The notes: generated by a model from the sequence alone, not told the origin. Positions 47,972 to 57,320 are shown, numbered from the stretch's first letter. The stretch: 64,000 nucleotides of DNA from Candidatus Solibacter usitatus (GCA_016213245.1 JACRBC010000021.1:45252-109251), one strand, 5' to 3'. Made by a program: numbers and translations.

Positions 47972-47993
47972 CAGCGGAGCCCGCAGGCTGCTG
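47972..47993 (-). terminator. hairpin downstream of tRNA-His
   Basis: On the minus strand CAGC-AGCC and GGCT-CC-GCTG form a hairpin with a TGCG loop about 13 bases past the tRNA, followed by TGTTTCCCC. The T run is short, so it is a weak intrinsic terminator at best. Confidence 0.4.
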
Positions 47994-48005
47994 AGGATGG
48001 GATAT

Positions 48006-48083
48006 TGGGGCGCGTGGTGGGATTTGAACCCACGACATCCAGAACCACAATCTGGCGCTACTACCGACTGAGCTACACGCGCC
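48006..48083 (-). tRNA. tRNA-His (anticodon GTG)
   Basis: The minus strand folds as a full cloverleaf. The acceptor GCGCGTG/CACGCGC is extended by the tRNA-His-specific G-1 (48083) opposite C73 (48009). The anticodon stem CCAGA/TCTGG encloses loop TTGTGGT with GTG. The T stem is GTGGG/CCCAC around TTCAAAT, and CCA is encoded (48008-48006). It is intact at both ends, giving no sign of use as an integration site. Confidence 0.95.
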
Positions 48084-48152
48084 GCAACATCCACATTTTA
48101 GCAGAGAGGCGCCGCGAGCGCAGGGGCGCGAGCTGTGTGATTGAATAGACTC

Positions 48153-49754
48153 ATGGCAGAAACGGCAATCTTAATCGCGAACGGGGACCTGCGGCTATCG
48201 GCGAACCAGACCTGCTGGGCGGCGCAGAACGAGGTGGAACAGAAGGTGACGGAAGCGGTGCGGGGCTTCGGGTTCCAGGTGGAGCGCGGGCATCCCTACG
48301 ACGAGGCGAAGCAGCACGGCTTCATTGACAGCCAGAGGTACGGCATGGAGGTGTTCCGCAACATCCCTCAGACGGCGCCATTGATCGTGGTGGAGGCGGT
48401 GTGGCAGTACAGCCATCACCTGTTGCACGGACTGTACACGCACCAGGGCCCGATTCTGACGGTGGCCAACTGGAGCGGCCAATGGCCGGGGCTGGTGGGC
48501 ATGCTGAACCTGAACGCCTCGATGACGAAGGCGGGCATCCCGTACTCGACGTTGTGGAGCGAGAGTTTCGACGATGAGTTCTTCCTCAGCGGCTTGAAGC
48601 GCTGGCTGAATGGCGAAAAGCTCGTGCACGACACCAGCCATGCCAAGCCGCTGGGCACGTACAAGCTCCCAAAGCAGGCAGAAGAGACGGGCGCGCAGAT
48701 GGCGCGGGAGCTTTACCGCAACAAGTCGATCATGGGCGTGTTCGACGAAGGCTGCATGGGGATGTACAACGCGATCATCCCGGACGAGCTGCTGCACAGA
48801 ACGGGCGTATTCAAGGAGCGGCTGTCGCAGTCGGCTCTGTACGCCGAGATGCAGATGGTGGATGACAGCGAGGCGCAGGCGGTGCGGGACTGGCTGGAGT
48901 CCAAGGGCATGAAGTTCAAGACCGGCCCGGTGCACGAGACCGACCTGACCGACGCGCAGGTGTTGGACCAGTGCAAGATGTACATCGCCGCGGTGCGCAT
49001 CGCCGACGACTTCGGCTGCGACACGGTGGGCATCCAATACCAGCAGGGGCTGAAGGACCTGGCACCGGCCTCGGACCTGGTGGAGGGGCTGCTGAACAAC
49101 GTCGACCGCCCGCCGGTGGCGTCGCGCGACGGCGCGCGCGTGCTGTATGAGGGCAAGGCGCTGCCACACTTCAACGAGGTGGACGAGTGCGTCGGCCTGG
49201 ACGCGCTGGTGACCAATCGCATCTGGACGAAGCTGGGCTACGATCCGGAGACGACGCTGCACGACGTGCGCTACGGCGAGGAGTACAACGGCGAGTACGT
49301 GTGGGTGTTCCTGATTTCGGGCTCGGCGCCGCCGCAGCACTTCATCGGCGGCTACGCGGGCACGGTAAGCGAGCGGCAGCCGGGGATGTACTTCAAGATG
49401 GGCGGCGGAACGGTGAAGGGCATCTCCAAGCCGGGCGAGATCGTGTGGAGCCGGGTGTACGTGGACGCCGGCATCCTGAAGGTGGACCTGGGACGCGCGA
49501 AGGTAGTGGAACTGCCGGCTGAGGAGACCGAGCGGCGCTGGCGGGCGACGACGCCGCAGTGGCCGATCATGCATGCGGTGACCTACGGGGTGACGCGCGA
49601 CCAGTTCATGGCGCAGCACAAATCGAACCACATCAACGTGGCCTATGCGCCTTCGGCCGCGGACGCCAACAAGGCGCTGGCGGTGAAGGCGGCGATGCTG
49701 CGGGAGATGGGGCTGGAAGTGAACATCTGCGGAACGCGGCACGGCCTGGAGTAA
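48153..49754 (+). CDS. L-fucose/L-arabinose isomerase-superfamily sugar isomerase
   Basis: The 533-residue protein resembles L-fucose isomerase-like proteins, which interconvert aldoses and ketoses with a divalent metal. Visible segments are VVEAVWQYSHHLLHGL, PILTVANWSGQWPGLVGMLN (the substrate/subunit region of this superfamily), DEGCMGMYNAIIPDELLH and DDFGCDTVGIQYQQGLKDL. The upstream TTG at 48141 has no advantage over the ATG at 48153 (AETAILIANGD). The next gene is a Gfo/Idh/MocA oxidoreductase, consistent with sugar catabolism. The natural substrate is not predictable. Confidence 0.72.
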   Translation: MAETAILIANGDLRLSANQTCWAAQNEVEQKVTEAVRGFGFQVERGHPYDEAKQHGFIDSQRYGMEVFRNIPQTAPLIVVEAVWQYSHHLLHGLYTHQGPILTVANWSGQWPGLVGMLNLNASMTKAGIPYSTLWSESFDDEFFLSGLKRWLNGEKLVHDTSHAKPLGTYKLPKQAEETGAQMARELYRNKSIMGVFDEGCMGMYNAIIPDELLHRTGVFKERLSQSALYAEMQMVDDSEAQAVRDWLESKGMKFKTGPVHETDLTDAQVLDQCKMYIAAVRIADDFGCDTVGIQYQQGLKDLAPASDLVEGLLNNVDRPPVASRDGARVLYEGKALPHFNEVDECVGLDALVTNRIWTKLGYDPETTLHDVRYGEEYNGEYVWVFLISGSAPPQHFIGGYAGTVSERQPGMYFKMGGGTVKGISKPGEIVWSRVYVDAGILKVDLGRAKVVELPAEETERRWRATTPQWPIMHAVTYGVTRDQFMAQHKSNHINVAYAPSAADANKALAVKAAMLREMGLEVNICGTRHGLE

Positions 49755-49781
49755 CGGTCTGAAGTAGAATTGTTGGTTCGA

Positions 49782-49800
49782 GGGCCGCCGGCGGCGGCCC
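49782..49800 (+). terminator. GC-rich hairpin after the isomerase gene
   Basis: GGGCCGCC and GGCGGCCC form an 8-bp stem around GGC, extendable by GAG/CTC with a bulge, 28 bases past the isomerase stop. It is followed by CTCTTCG with no T tract, so it may instead pause transcription or protect the 3' end. Confidence 0.45.
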
Positions 49801-49825
49801 CTCTTCGTGCACGGAGGTACATCCC

Positions 49826-50836
49826 TTGCGAGTTGGAATGATCGGAACGGGCGCCATCAGCCACAAGCACGCCCTGGCGTACGCGAACATCGGCTACAAG
49901 ATCACGGTCTGCACGGACGTCTACGCTCCGGCGGGCGAGAAGTTCGCCGAGCAATACGGTTGCAAGTTCGTGCCGACCTACGAAGAGGTTTGCAGCCATC
50001 CGGAAGTCGACTACGTGGACGTGTGCACTTTCCCGGATTTCCGCCTGCAGCCGATCGAGATCGCGGCAAAGCACGGCAAGGCGATTCAGGTGCAGAAGCC
50101 GATGTCCACGAACGTGGAGACGGCGCGAAAGATGATTGAGACGGCGACAGCGGCCGGCGTGGTGCTGGGGGTGGTCAGCCAGCACCGCTTCGACGATTCG
50201 ACGATATTCGTGAAGAGGGCGATCGCGGAAGGGCGGCTGGGCAAGATCCTGCAGGCCGACGCGTATGTGAAATGGTGGCGGAACGAGGCCTACTACAGCC
50301 GGCCGATCAAGGGCAGTTGGGAAGTGGAAGGCGGCGGGGCGCTGATCAACCAGGCTGTGCACCAGGTGGACGTCCTGCAATACCTGGTGGGCGGCGTGGC
50401 CGAAGTGTTCGGCTACTGGCAACTGCATGCGCGGCACAAGATCGAGAGCGAGGACGTAATCTGCGCGCTGATGAAGTACCGCGGCGGCGCGACGGGCGTG
50501 CTGCAGGCGTCGACGGCGATCTGGCCGGGCTACAGCGAACGGATCGAGATTCACGGGACCAAGGGCACCTGCGTATTCACGGGCGACAAGCTGACGGCGT
50601 GGGACGTGGAGAACGACGCGGGCGAGGCGGCTCCGGTGGAGAAGGATGTGATGAGCGGATCGTCGGACCCGATGGCCATCTCGCTGACGCCGTTTGAGCG
50701 CCAGTTCACCGACTTCGGCGACGCAGTGAAGGCCGGCAAGCCGCCGCTGGTCAGCGGCGAAGAGGGATTGCGGGCGCTGGAAATTGTCATGGGCGTGTAC
50801 GAGAGCTGCCGCACGGGGCAGGCGGTGAAGCTCTAG
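49826..50836 (+). CDS. Gfo/Idh/MocA-family oxidoreductase
   Basis: The 336-residue protein has the N-terminal Rossmann fold (RVGMIGTGAISHKHALAYANIG), VQVQKPMS-type EKP-like loop (QVQKPMSTN, with Gln in place of the usual Glu) and a C-terminal sugar-binding domain (GGALINQAVHQVDVLQYL, containing the conserved His). GGAGGT sits 8 bases before the TTG at 49826; the next ATG (49838) would cut the first strand, so the TTG start is preferred. It is cytoplasmic, with no signal peptide, unlike the paralogue at 57321. Substrate is probably a sugar or polyol. Confidence 0.88.
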   Translation: MRVGMIGTGAISHKHALAYANIGYKITVCTDVYAPAGEKFAEQYGCKFVPTYEEVCSHPEVDYVDVCTFPDFRLQPIEIAAKHGKAIQVQKPMSTNVETARKMIETATAAGVVLGVVSQHRFDDSTIFVKRAIAEGRLGKILQADAYVKWWRNEAYYSRPIKGSWEVEGGGALINQAVHQVDVLQYLVGGVAEVFGYWQLHARHKIESEDVICALMKYRGGATGVLQASTAIWPGYSERIEIHGTKGTCVFTGDKLTAWDVENDAGEAAPVEKDVMSGSSDPMAISLTPFERQFTDFGDAVKAGKPPLVSGEEGLRALEIVMGVYESCRTGQAVKL

Positions 50837-50842
50837 AAGCAC

Positions 50843-51748
50843 ATGAGCTGGACCGAAGTCCGCATCCCAGCAACGAGCGCCAACCTCGGCCCGGGCTTCG
50901 ACGCCCTGGGCATGGCGCTGAGCATCTATCTGGAGTGCCGCTTCCGGCCGTCTGAGGCGCTCGTCATCCGGCCGCTGGGGCGCGACGCGGAGATGATCTC
51001 GACGGGTGCGGACAACCTGATCTGGCAGACGGCGCTACAGGTCGCCGAACACACCGGCCGCCCGATGCCGAACATCGAACTGGTGGTGAACAACGACATT
51101 CCGATCGGCAAGGGCCTGGGCTCGTCGGCAGCCGCGCTGGTGGCGGGCGTGGTGATCGCCGACGAAATTCTCGGCCTGGAGTGGGACCGTCACAAGATTC
51201 TGGACGAGGCGGCGCGCATCGAGGGCCATCCGGACAACGTCGCCGCGGCGGTGCTGGGCTCGATTGTGGCCAGCGCCATCGACTCGGAGGGCATCACGCG
51301 AGCGGTGCGGCTGCAACTGCCGGCGCGCTACGGAGTGGCGATCATCGTGCCGGACTTCATCCTGCCGACCTCGGAGGCGCGGGCGGCGCTGCCGGCCACC
51401 TATTCGCGGGCGGATGCGGTGTTCAACATCCAACGCTCGGCGTTGCTGATCGCCGCCATGCTGACGCAGACCACGGACGCATTTCACGAAGGGCTGATGG
51501 ACCGGTTGCACCAGCCCTACCGGGCGCGCCTGGTGCCGGGGTTGAGCGAAATGCTGGAACTGCGCGCGGAGGGGCTGCTGGGCTGCGCGCTGTCGGGCGC
51601 GGGCCCGTCTGTGCTGGTGTTTTACGAGCGCGGCAACGAGCAGGTATGCGAGCTGATGCGCGACATCTTCCGCGCGCACGGCCACCTCAGCGAGATCCTG
51701 TGGTCGCACATCCCGGACCACGGCTACGACCTGCTGCAAGGGCTGTAG
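50843..51748 (+). CDS. thrB: homoserine kinase
   Basis: This GHMP kinase phosphorylates L-homoserine in threonine synthesis. The 301 residues carry the N-terminal ATSANLGPGFDALGMAL motif, the phosphate-binding loop PIGKGLGSSAAALVAG (87-102), the GHPDN segment and the late GCALSGAGPSVL motif. All are diagnostic for ThrB. It begins six bases after an oxidoreductase gene. The other thr genes are not in the window. Confidence 0.96.
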   Translation: MSWTEVRIPATSANLGPGFDALGMALSIYLECRFRPSEALVIRPLGRDAEMISTGADNLIWQTALQVAEHTGRPMPNIELVVNNDIPIGKGLGSSAAALVAGVVIADEILGLEWDRHKILDEAARIEGHPDNVAAAVLGSIVASAIDSEGITRAVRLQLPARYGVAIIVPDFILPTSEARAALPATYSRADAVFNIQRSALLIAAMLTQTTDAFHEGLMDRLHQPYRARLVPGLSEMLELRAEGLLGCALSGAGPSVLVFYERGNEQVCELMRDIFRAHGHLSEILWSHIPDHGYDLLQGL

Positions 51749-51768
51749 TCGTAGAATAGCTGTCAGCC

Positions 51769-52074
51769 ATGGCAAAACCAGTTCAATTTGAGGTCGAGTG
51801 CCCGTGCTGCGGGGCGACGTTGAAGATCGACCCTGAAGTGAAGGCGATCATCAGCCATAAAGAGAGGCCGGTGGCGCGGACGCTGGAAGACATCAGCACC
51901 GGCGTGGCCAAGCTGAAGGGCGCGGAGCAGCGGCGCGAGGAGGCGTTCCAGAAGTCGTTCGAGCAGATGAAGTCGTCGAAGGACGTGCTGGCGCGCAAGT
52001 TCGACGAACTGCTGAAACAGGCCAAGGAAGACGATCCGTCCAAGCCGCCGCCGAAGCCGCTGGGCCTGGAATGA
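51769..52074 (+). CDS. small zinc-knuckle/coiled-coil protein
   Basis: The 101-residue protein starts with FEVECPCCGATLKIDPE, a CPCCG knuckle resembling half of a zinc ribbon. A helical charged region (GAEQRREEAFQKSFEQMKSS) and a Pro-rich tail (PSKPPPKPLGLE) follow. Similar small proteins occur in acidobacteria without assigned function. The stop overlaps the DapA-like start (ATGA), indicating translational coupling. Confidence 0.75.
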   Translation: MAKPVQFEVECPCCGATLKIDPEVKAIISHKERPVARTLEDISTGVAKLKGAEQRREEAFQKSFEQMKSSKDVLARKFDELLKQAKEDDPSKPPPKPLGLE

Positions 52075-52994
52075 GGATGGGAGAACCGCTGCTCCGGGGT
52101 ATTGCCGGAGTGGTGCAGACGCCGTTTGACAGTGGCGGGCGGCTCGACGAAGCAAGCCTGCAACGGCTCGTGGGGTCGGCCGTGGAGAGTGGCGCCAACG
52201 GATTCCTGGCTCCCGCCGTGGCGAGCGAGGTGGGCGCGCTGACCGCCGCGGAGCGCGAACGCATCCTGGAGATCGTGCTGGCAGGCGCCGCGGGGCGCAT
52301 ACCGGTGCTTGCCGGCGCATCGTCGGCGGATTGGATGGAGTGCGTCCGGCACGGACGCGCCGCGGCGGCGCAGGGCGCGTCGGCCTACCTGGTGGCGGTT
52401 CCCGGCGAGATCTACGGGGCGCCGGAGCGCGCCGTGGAGTGGTTCGCCAATATCGCCGCGCGCGTCGATCTGCCGCTCATCGTGCAGGACCTGGAGTGGA
52501 ACGGCGGCGGGCTGCCGGTGGCGTTGATCGCCGAGATGGCGGAGAAGATCCCCACCCTGGCGGGCGTAAAGATTGAGACTGTACCGGCGGGACCGAAGTA
52601 CACGCAGGTGCGCGAGGCTGTGGGCCGAGGATTCTTCATCGCCGGAGGCTGGGCGGTTCCGCAGATGATCGAGGCGCTGGACCGGGGCGTGGACGCGCTG
52701 ATGCCGGAATGCTCCATGATCCCCGTGTATGCGCGCATCTACCGGCTGTACGGGTCGGGCGAACGCGCGGCGGCGCTGGCGCTGTTCCGGCGGCTGCTGC
52801 CGGTGCTGGCCTACTCGAACCAGGAACTCCGCACCTCGATCGCGTTCTTCAAGCGGCTGCTGGTGCGCAAGGGCATCTTCAAGACCGGGGCGATGCGCGG
52901 CCAGCCGTTCATGTGGGACGCGCACAACGAACGAATCGCGGAGGAGTTGATCGATCTGTATCTCGACCTGGAGCGCGGCGCGGCGCGGTCATAG
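52071..52994 (+). CDS. DapA/N-acetylneuraminate-lyase family aldolase with altered active site
   Basis: The 307-residue TIM barrel of the DHDPS/NAL family has the Schiff-base Lys167 in LAGVKIET. The catalytic Tyr of the family (YNxP motif) is replaced: the corresponding strand reads PLIVQDLEW with Gln139. The family serine/threonine GxTGE/S loop is also changed (APAVASEVGAL). It is therefore unlikely to be dihydrodipicolinate synthase and may cleave another keto-acid sugar or be a non-aldol family member. Its end overlaps the convergent cyclase gene by 6 bases. Confidence 0.8.
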   Translation: MRMGEPLLRGIAGVVQTPFDSGGRLDEASLQRLVGSAVESGANGFLAPAVASEVGALTAAERERILEIVLAGAAGRIPVLAGASSADWMECVRHGRAAAAQGASAYLVAVPGEIYGAPERAVEWFANIAARVDLPLIVQDLEWNGGGLPVALIAEMAEKIPTLAGVKIETVPAGPKYTQVREAVGRGFFIAGGWAVPQMIEALDRGVDALMPECSMIPVYARIYRLYGSGERAAALALFRRLLPVLAYSNQELRTSIAFFKRLLVRKGIFKTGAMRGQPFMWDAHNERIAEELIDLYLDLERGAARS

Positions 52995-53615
52995 CCGCTT
53001 CAGACAGGCGCGCGCGGGCGCGCCATCGGCGCCGGGGATGGAGAGCGGCAGGCAGATCAGCTCGTAGTTGCCCGGCTCGACGCGGCTGAGGTCAATGCCT
53101 TCGATGACCCACACGCCGGCGCCGAGCAGGATCTCGTGAGTCTCCACCAGGTCCTGTTGAAAGCCGCCCACCGAGAGATAGTCGATCCCCACGGTTTTGA
53201 CGCCGCACGCCACGATGGCCGCGGCGGCCTCCTTGGAGACGTAGACGAACTCCTCCACGAAATGCGGCTGCCGCAGGTGCAGGGTGGAGTTGCGGGTCTT
53301 GAAGAGCAGACGCGCGCCGGCTTCAAGATCGGAGGGAATGTCGGCGGCGCGCACGGCCCGCGGGTCGTGCACCTCGATGACCCGCGCGGCGCCGATCATC
53401 GCCTCGAACGGAACGGATCCGATATCGGCGCCGGCGGCGATGAAGTGCCTGGGCGCGTCGACGTGCGTGCCGGTATGGGCGCTCATGTTCAGGCGGGTCA
53501 GGTTGTAAGGGTCGCCGCGCTCCAGGAACATGGTCTGCTCAATGCGCACGGCGTCATCGCCGGGCCAGACCAACATGCCGGAAGCGAGGGGCGTGGAGAT
53601 GTCGATCCAGCTCAT
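52989..53615 (-). CDS. cyclase-family metal-dependent hydrolase (kynurenine formamidase-like)
   Basis: The 208-residue protein of the Cyclase/PF04199 family has the metal motif HTGTHVDAPRH (47-57) and TVGIDYLSV. Family members include kynurenine formamidase and isatin hydrolase; without a kynurenine pathway nearby the substrate is open. It starts one base after the stop of the DUF1080 gene, so it is likely in one transcript with it and the glycosidase-like gene upstream. Confidence 0.87.
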   Translation of the reverse strand: MSWIDISTPLASGMLVWPGDDAVRIEQTMFLERGDPYNLTRLNMSAHTGTHVDAPRHFIAAGADIGSVPFEAMIGAARVIEVHDPRAVRAADIPSDLEAGARLLFKTRNSTLHLRQPHFVEEFVYVSKEAAAAIVACGVKTVGIDYLSVGGFQQDLVETHEILLGAGVWVIEGIDLSRVEPGNYELICLPLSIPGADGAPARACLKRL

Positions 53616-53616
53616 C

Positions 53617-54372
53617 TCAGCGTTCCGGCAGCTCGCCGAGGGGGCGCCAGTAGATGTTGCGGAAGGCCACGGGACCGTGGTCGCCCTGGATCATCAGGGG
53701 ATTGGCGGCAGCTTCGGGGATGGGCATGTGGGAGCGGGTGGGGTTGGGCGCCTCGACGTTGTCCTGAATCATGATGCCGTTGAAGACGACGCGCAGGAAG
53801 CGCGCATTCTCCACCTTCTTGCCGGCGGCGTCGAAGCGCGGGGCGCGGAACCAGATGCGATAGCTCTGCCACTCGCCGGCGTTGCGCATGGCGTTGACTC
53901 GCGGGGCCGAGCCGCCTTTGGCCTTGCCGTTGACCCACTCATGGTAGACGGCGCCGCAGTCGCCGGTGGTGGGATCGGCGACACCGAAGCTGTCGAGAAT
54001 CTGGATTTCGTAGAGGCCGTGCAAGTAGACGCCGGAGTTGGCGCCCCGCGGGATCAAGAACTCCAGGTAGAGCTCGATGTCGCCGAACTTATCGTCACTG
54101 ACGAAGTTCTGGGTGCGCCCGGCCTTGCCGTTGATCATGCGGTCGCCGCTGTCACCGGTAAAGGAGAGGGCCTTGGGCGAGTACATGCGGTCGAAGCGGA
54201 TGCCGCGCGCGGCTACCCATTCATGCGGTTTGGAAGGATCCAGCGCGTGCCAGCCCTTCAGGTCGATGCCGTTGAGCAGCGGCTTCCAGCCGGGGTCGGT
54301 GAGGAACGGCGGGTCCTGGGCGGAGACGCACAGAGCGGCGAAAAGCAGCGGAATCAGGCTGAGGCGAATCAT
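53617..54372 (-). CDS. secreted DUF1080 (3-keto-glycoside hydrolase-type) protein
   Basis: The 251-residue protein has a signal peptide (about 1-18, ending VSAQ) and the concanavalin-like DUF1080 fold: WKPLLNGIDLKGWH at the N-terminus, YLEFLIPRGANSGVYLHG and EWQSYRIWFRAP, typical of this family. DUF1080 proteins have been shown in gut bacteria to cleave 3-keto-glucosides made by partner oxidoreductases. It lies next to a Tat-exported Gfo/Idh/MocA gene, which fits that chemistry. Confidence 0.88.
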   Translation of the reverse strand: MIRLSLIPLLFAALCVSAQDPPFLTDPGWKPLLNGIDLKGWHALDPSKPHEWVAARGIRFDRMYSPKALSFTGDSGDRMINGKAGRTQNFVSDDKFGDIELYLEFLIPRGANSGVYLHGLYEIQILDSFGVADPTTGDCGAVYHEWVNGKAKGGSAPRVNAMRNAGEWQSYRIWFRAPRFDAAGKKVENARFLRVVFNGIMIQDNVEAPNPTRSHMPIPEAAANPLMIQGDHGPVAFRNIYWRPLGELPER

Positions 54373-54379
54373 GCCGCCA

Positions 54380-57205
54380 TTATTTCACGGAAGCCGGCGC
54401 GGGCTCGGGCAGGGGAAAGACGACGGGCACGACGTAATAGGGGGTTGCCTGAGCGGGGTCGGGGTGGAACCATCCGGTGCGTTCGGTGTTGAGCGCCTCG
54501 AAGTAATACTGCAGGTCCCAGCGAACATCCAACTCTTCGCCAGGGATGATAAAGAGGGCGCGTTGTGCTGGAGCGTCCATGGTCTTCCACTGGACCAACT
54601 GGTTGAGAGGCCGGTAGTGCAGACGAACCGTGCGGACGTGCGTGGGCGGATAGACGGCGAGGGACAATTGCAGCGGGCGGCCGGTTTCGACGCGCTTCGG
54701 CGGAGTGTGCTCCAACGCGGGGCAGCTCAAGGGCATGGGCCACCGTGCGGGCGCCGAGGGAGGTCGTGCAGCCTGGAGGAGCACGCCGCTGTATCGCCAT
54801 TCCCCTTCCGGCATGACGATGTCGAGAACACCTCCGGCGGCCGTGCCGGTACGCTCCTCAGCCGAGCCGTCGGGCGTCAGAAGCAGGATGCGATAGTCGC
54901 CCGCGGCCGTCTTCACGCGGAACACCTGCGCGCCCCGGCCGGCGATGGAATCGCCGATAAGAGTGTTGGCGGGCAAACGCTGCGGGTTCTTGGCCACGGC
55001 GCGCACTTCGGAGTAGGGCGTGGGCTCGAGACCCTGGGCCGTGCGCGCAGCCGGGGCGAGCCAGCCGTAGCCGAGCGCCTCAGAGTACTCCGTATCGGGA
55101 GAGACGCCGGCAAAGCCCGGCAGCACGGTGTTGCCCTCCACATAGGAGGTCTGCCGGTAGCTGCCGGGGCGAGCCGCGCGCACGGCAGCGCCGAAGTCGA
55201 AACCGCGGTCGATGCGCCCGTATTTTTCAAACAGCGCGACGCGCTCGTTCACCGTTTTCAGGTCGTGCTCAAGGTAGGTCAGCTTGTCCTTCCAGTGGCC
55301 GGTGTCATCGGGTCCGAAGGCCATCTGCGCAGGGTAGAGGCCATCGGTCAGCTTGACCAGGTCCTGCCAGAGGCGCAGCGCGCCGGCGGTCTCTCTGCGG
55401 GCGCCGTACAGGGCGGAGTCGTCGCCGGTGAGGTAGAACCAGGCCAGGTGGTCCGCCGCCATCTGCCTGCGTCCGTGAAAGCGTCCCAGCAGAGCCAGCG
55501 TGTCGATGTCCGGCCTGGTTCCCAGCCACTCAGAATGCTTGTCGCCGAGCAAAGCCTGCGCCCTGGCGGAGGCTTGCTCGGTCTGCAAGGCGAACTCGTG
55601 AAGGCGCGCGGAGGTCTGCAAAGGAGTCTGCCTGGCCGACGGCTCGCCGGCGATGCGGGCGCGAGCGGCTTCCAGCGGCGAGGCGACGAATCGCCAGTCG
55701 CTGGGTCGTACCTCGGCATAGGAATCGATGAGACCGCCGGGGTTGATCTCGGGCCAGATGTACATGTTCGGGTCGGCGAGGTGGACGGCGACGACCTCGT
55801 TCAACACCTTGCTGGCATTGCGCACCGCGTCAAAGACATCCCGCGCGGGCGTTCCGAAACGCCGCGTGAATTCGTCCATCCATAAGCTCTCGGGCTCGGC
55901 CGGGTCGTAACTCAGCCGGCCCCAGAGCAGGTAGAAGAGCCAGTAGCGCTGCCATTCGTATTTCCAGAAGACGCGATCGGTCTGCTTCTCCTCAAAGACG
56001 CCCCACACGCCCGGGCGATTGCCGAAGCCCTTCTGCGCCAGGGGCGGATCGATCTCGAATCCGGCCGAACCGCTGAGCGTGAACGTCGGCACGGCGCGGC
56101 GGACGTAGTCCGGGTCGCCCCACATCAGCAGGCGGTGCGAGCCCAGTCCCCACAGCTCCCAATAGAATTGATAGGGACGCTCACGGTCGCTCACCGCCGG
56201 TTTCTCCAGGAAGTTTAGGAACGAGTAGTTCGGCCACGTTTCGGCGGGCTGGTAAGGCCGCCCGAGATCTTCAGCCCAGTACTTGGAGGAGAGCCGCAGC
56301 GGCACGCGGGCGGCGAGTGCGGCCTCCATCAGGCCTTTCTGCATGAGCCAGCCGCGCAGGTCGAGTTGCACCAGACGGCCGCTGTCGCTGAGCGCGCGGA
56401 AGACCCAGTCACGGTAGAACTCCACCTGCTTTTCCGATGGGATTCCGGACTCGGCGTTGGTGCGCATCTGCACGCTGCGGATGGAGGGGCAGGCGGCGAG
56501 GACCATTTTGAGGGCAGCGTAGGAGTAGGGTCCGATGTTGTCCGCCGTGAGTCCTTCGACGGTGGGGGTCATGCCCCGCTGCACGTTGTGCTCCCAGATG
56601 CCGAGCGTGAAGTCGATGCCGAACTCGACCGCCGTCTCGGAGATGAAGCGGAGCGAATCCAGGTTGCGTTCCCGTTGATCGGAGGTGAGGCTCGTGGCGC
56701 GCACGTTTGGGAATTCCGGAACACTCACCCAGAACGGGTAGGGCGGCGCCATGTAGCCGGTCTGGTGCGCGAAGACGAGATTGAAGCGGTTGAAACGGTT
56801 GCGGGCGAGCATCTCGAAGAACGCCCGCCAGTGGTCGCGGTCGTGATACCAGCGTTCTTCCAGGCCGGCATTGTGAAGAAACCAGCGGATGCCGCGGATG
56901 GGCGTGGCCGGGCTGGACTTCGCGGCGGCCAGCCTGCCCTGCCGGCGAATCTGGGCAGCGGCTTCGAGCAGCCCGTACATCAGCCCGCGCTGGCTGCCGC
57001 CGCGCACGATGTTGCCGGTGATGGAGAAGCCGTCGTGGGAGAGCACCATCGAGTATTCAGTGAGGATGGGGAAGCGTTCCGCACTGAGCCCGCGCTCATC
57101 GAGAGCCTTGCGGTACTCGGCCAGGCCGAACTCCAGCGGCGAGGCGGCGAAGCCCGCGGAGACGAGCACGAGCAGCGCGGCAACTGCCATGGCCGGCGAT
57201 CGCAT
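54380..57205 (-). CDS. large secreted glycoside-hydrolase-like protein
   Basis: The 941-residue protein has a signal peptide (about 5-22, AVAALLVLVSAGFAAS) and an N-terminal domain reminiscent of GH20/GH67 partner domains (VRGGSQRGLMYGLLEAAAQI). A TIM-barrel-like region begins IRGIRWFLHNAGLEERW and contains WRAFFEMLARNRFNRFNLVFAHQ and DFTLGIWEHNV, and a C-terminal beta region follows. The acid residues cannot be assigned with confidence. The frame is open to 57487 but the ATG at 57205 gives the signal peptide. It is the first gene of a likely operon with DUF1080 and the cyclase (7 and 1 base gaps). Confidence 0.72.
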   Translation of the reverse strand: MRSPAMAVAALLVLVSAGFAASPLEFGLAEYRKALDERGLSAERFPILTEYSMVLSHDGFSITGNIVRGGSQRGLMYGLLEAAAQIRRQGRLAAAKSSPATPIRGIRWFLHNAGLEERWYHDRDHWRAFFEMLARNRFNRFNLVFAHQTGYMAPPYPFWVSVPEFPNVRATSLTSDQRERNLDSLRFISETAVEFGIDFTLGIWEHNVQRGMTPTVEGLTADNIGPYSYAALKMVLAACPSIRSVQMRTNAESGIPSEKQVEFYRDWVFRALSDSGRLVQLDLRGWLMQKGLMEAALAARVPLRLSSKYWAEDLGRPYQPAETWPNYSFLNFLEKPAVSDRERPYQFYWELWGLGSHRLLMWGDPDYVRRAVPTFTLSGSAGFEIDPPLAQKGFGNRPGVWGVFEEKQTDRVFWKYEWQRYWLFYLLWGRLSYDPAEPESLWMDEFTRRFGTPARDVFDAVRNASKVLNEVVAVHLADPNMYIWPEINPGGLIDSYAEVRPSDWRFVASPLEAARARIAGEPSARQTPLQTSARLHEFALQTEQASARAQALLGDKHSEWLGTRPDIDTLALLGRFHGRRQMAADHLAWFYLTGDDSALYGARRETAGALRLWQDLVKLTDGLYPAQMAFGPDDTGHWKDKLTYLEHDLKTVNERVALFEKYGRIDRGFDFGAAVRAARPGSYRQTSYVEGNTVLPGFAGVSPDTEYSEALGYGWLAPAARTAQGLEPTPYSEVRAVAKNPQRLPANTLIGDSIAGRGAQVFRVKTAAGDYRILLLTPDGSAEERTGTAAGGVLDIVMPEGEWRYSGVLLQAARPPSAPARWPMPLSCPALEHTPPKRVETGRPLQLSLAVYPPTHVRTVRLHYRPLNQLVQWKTMDAPAQRALFIIPGEELDVRWDLQYYFEALNTERTGWFHPDPAQATPYYVVPVVFPLPEPAPASVK

Positions 57206-57320
57206 TCCAGTCACGTCCTCTCCCGGCGAAACGGCCATTGTAGCCTGTCCTGCCCAATGCGGCAGGTCCACCGGCCCTGGCTTGACACTCCTGTCGAGTC
57301 TCGGTACGTTAGCTGTCAGC

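Noticed and set aside
48006..48083. tRNA-His as attachment site of the phage-like cassette
   Set aside because: The tRNA is intact, a PEP-CTERM gene intervenes and no partial tRNA copy was seen at the left boundary near 33400-33580.
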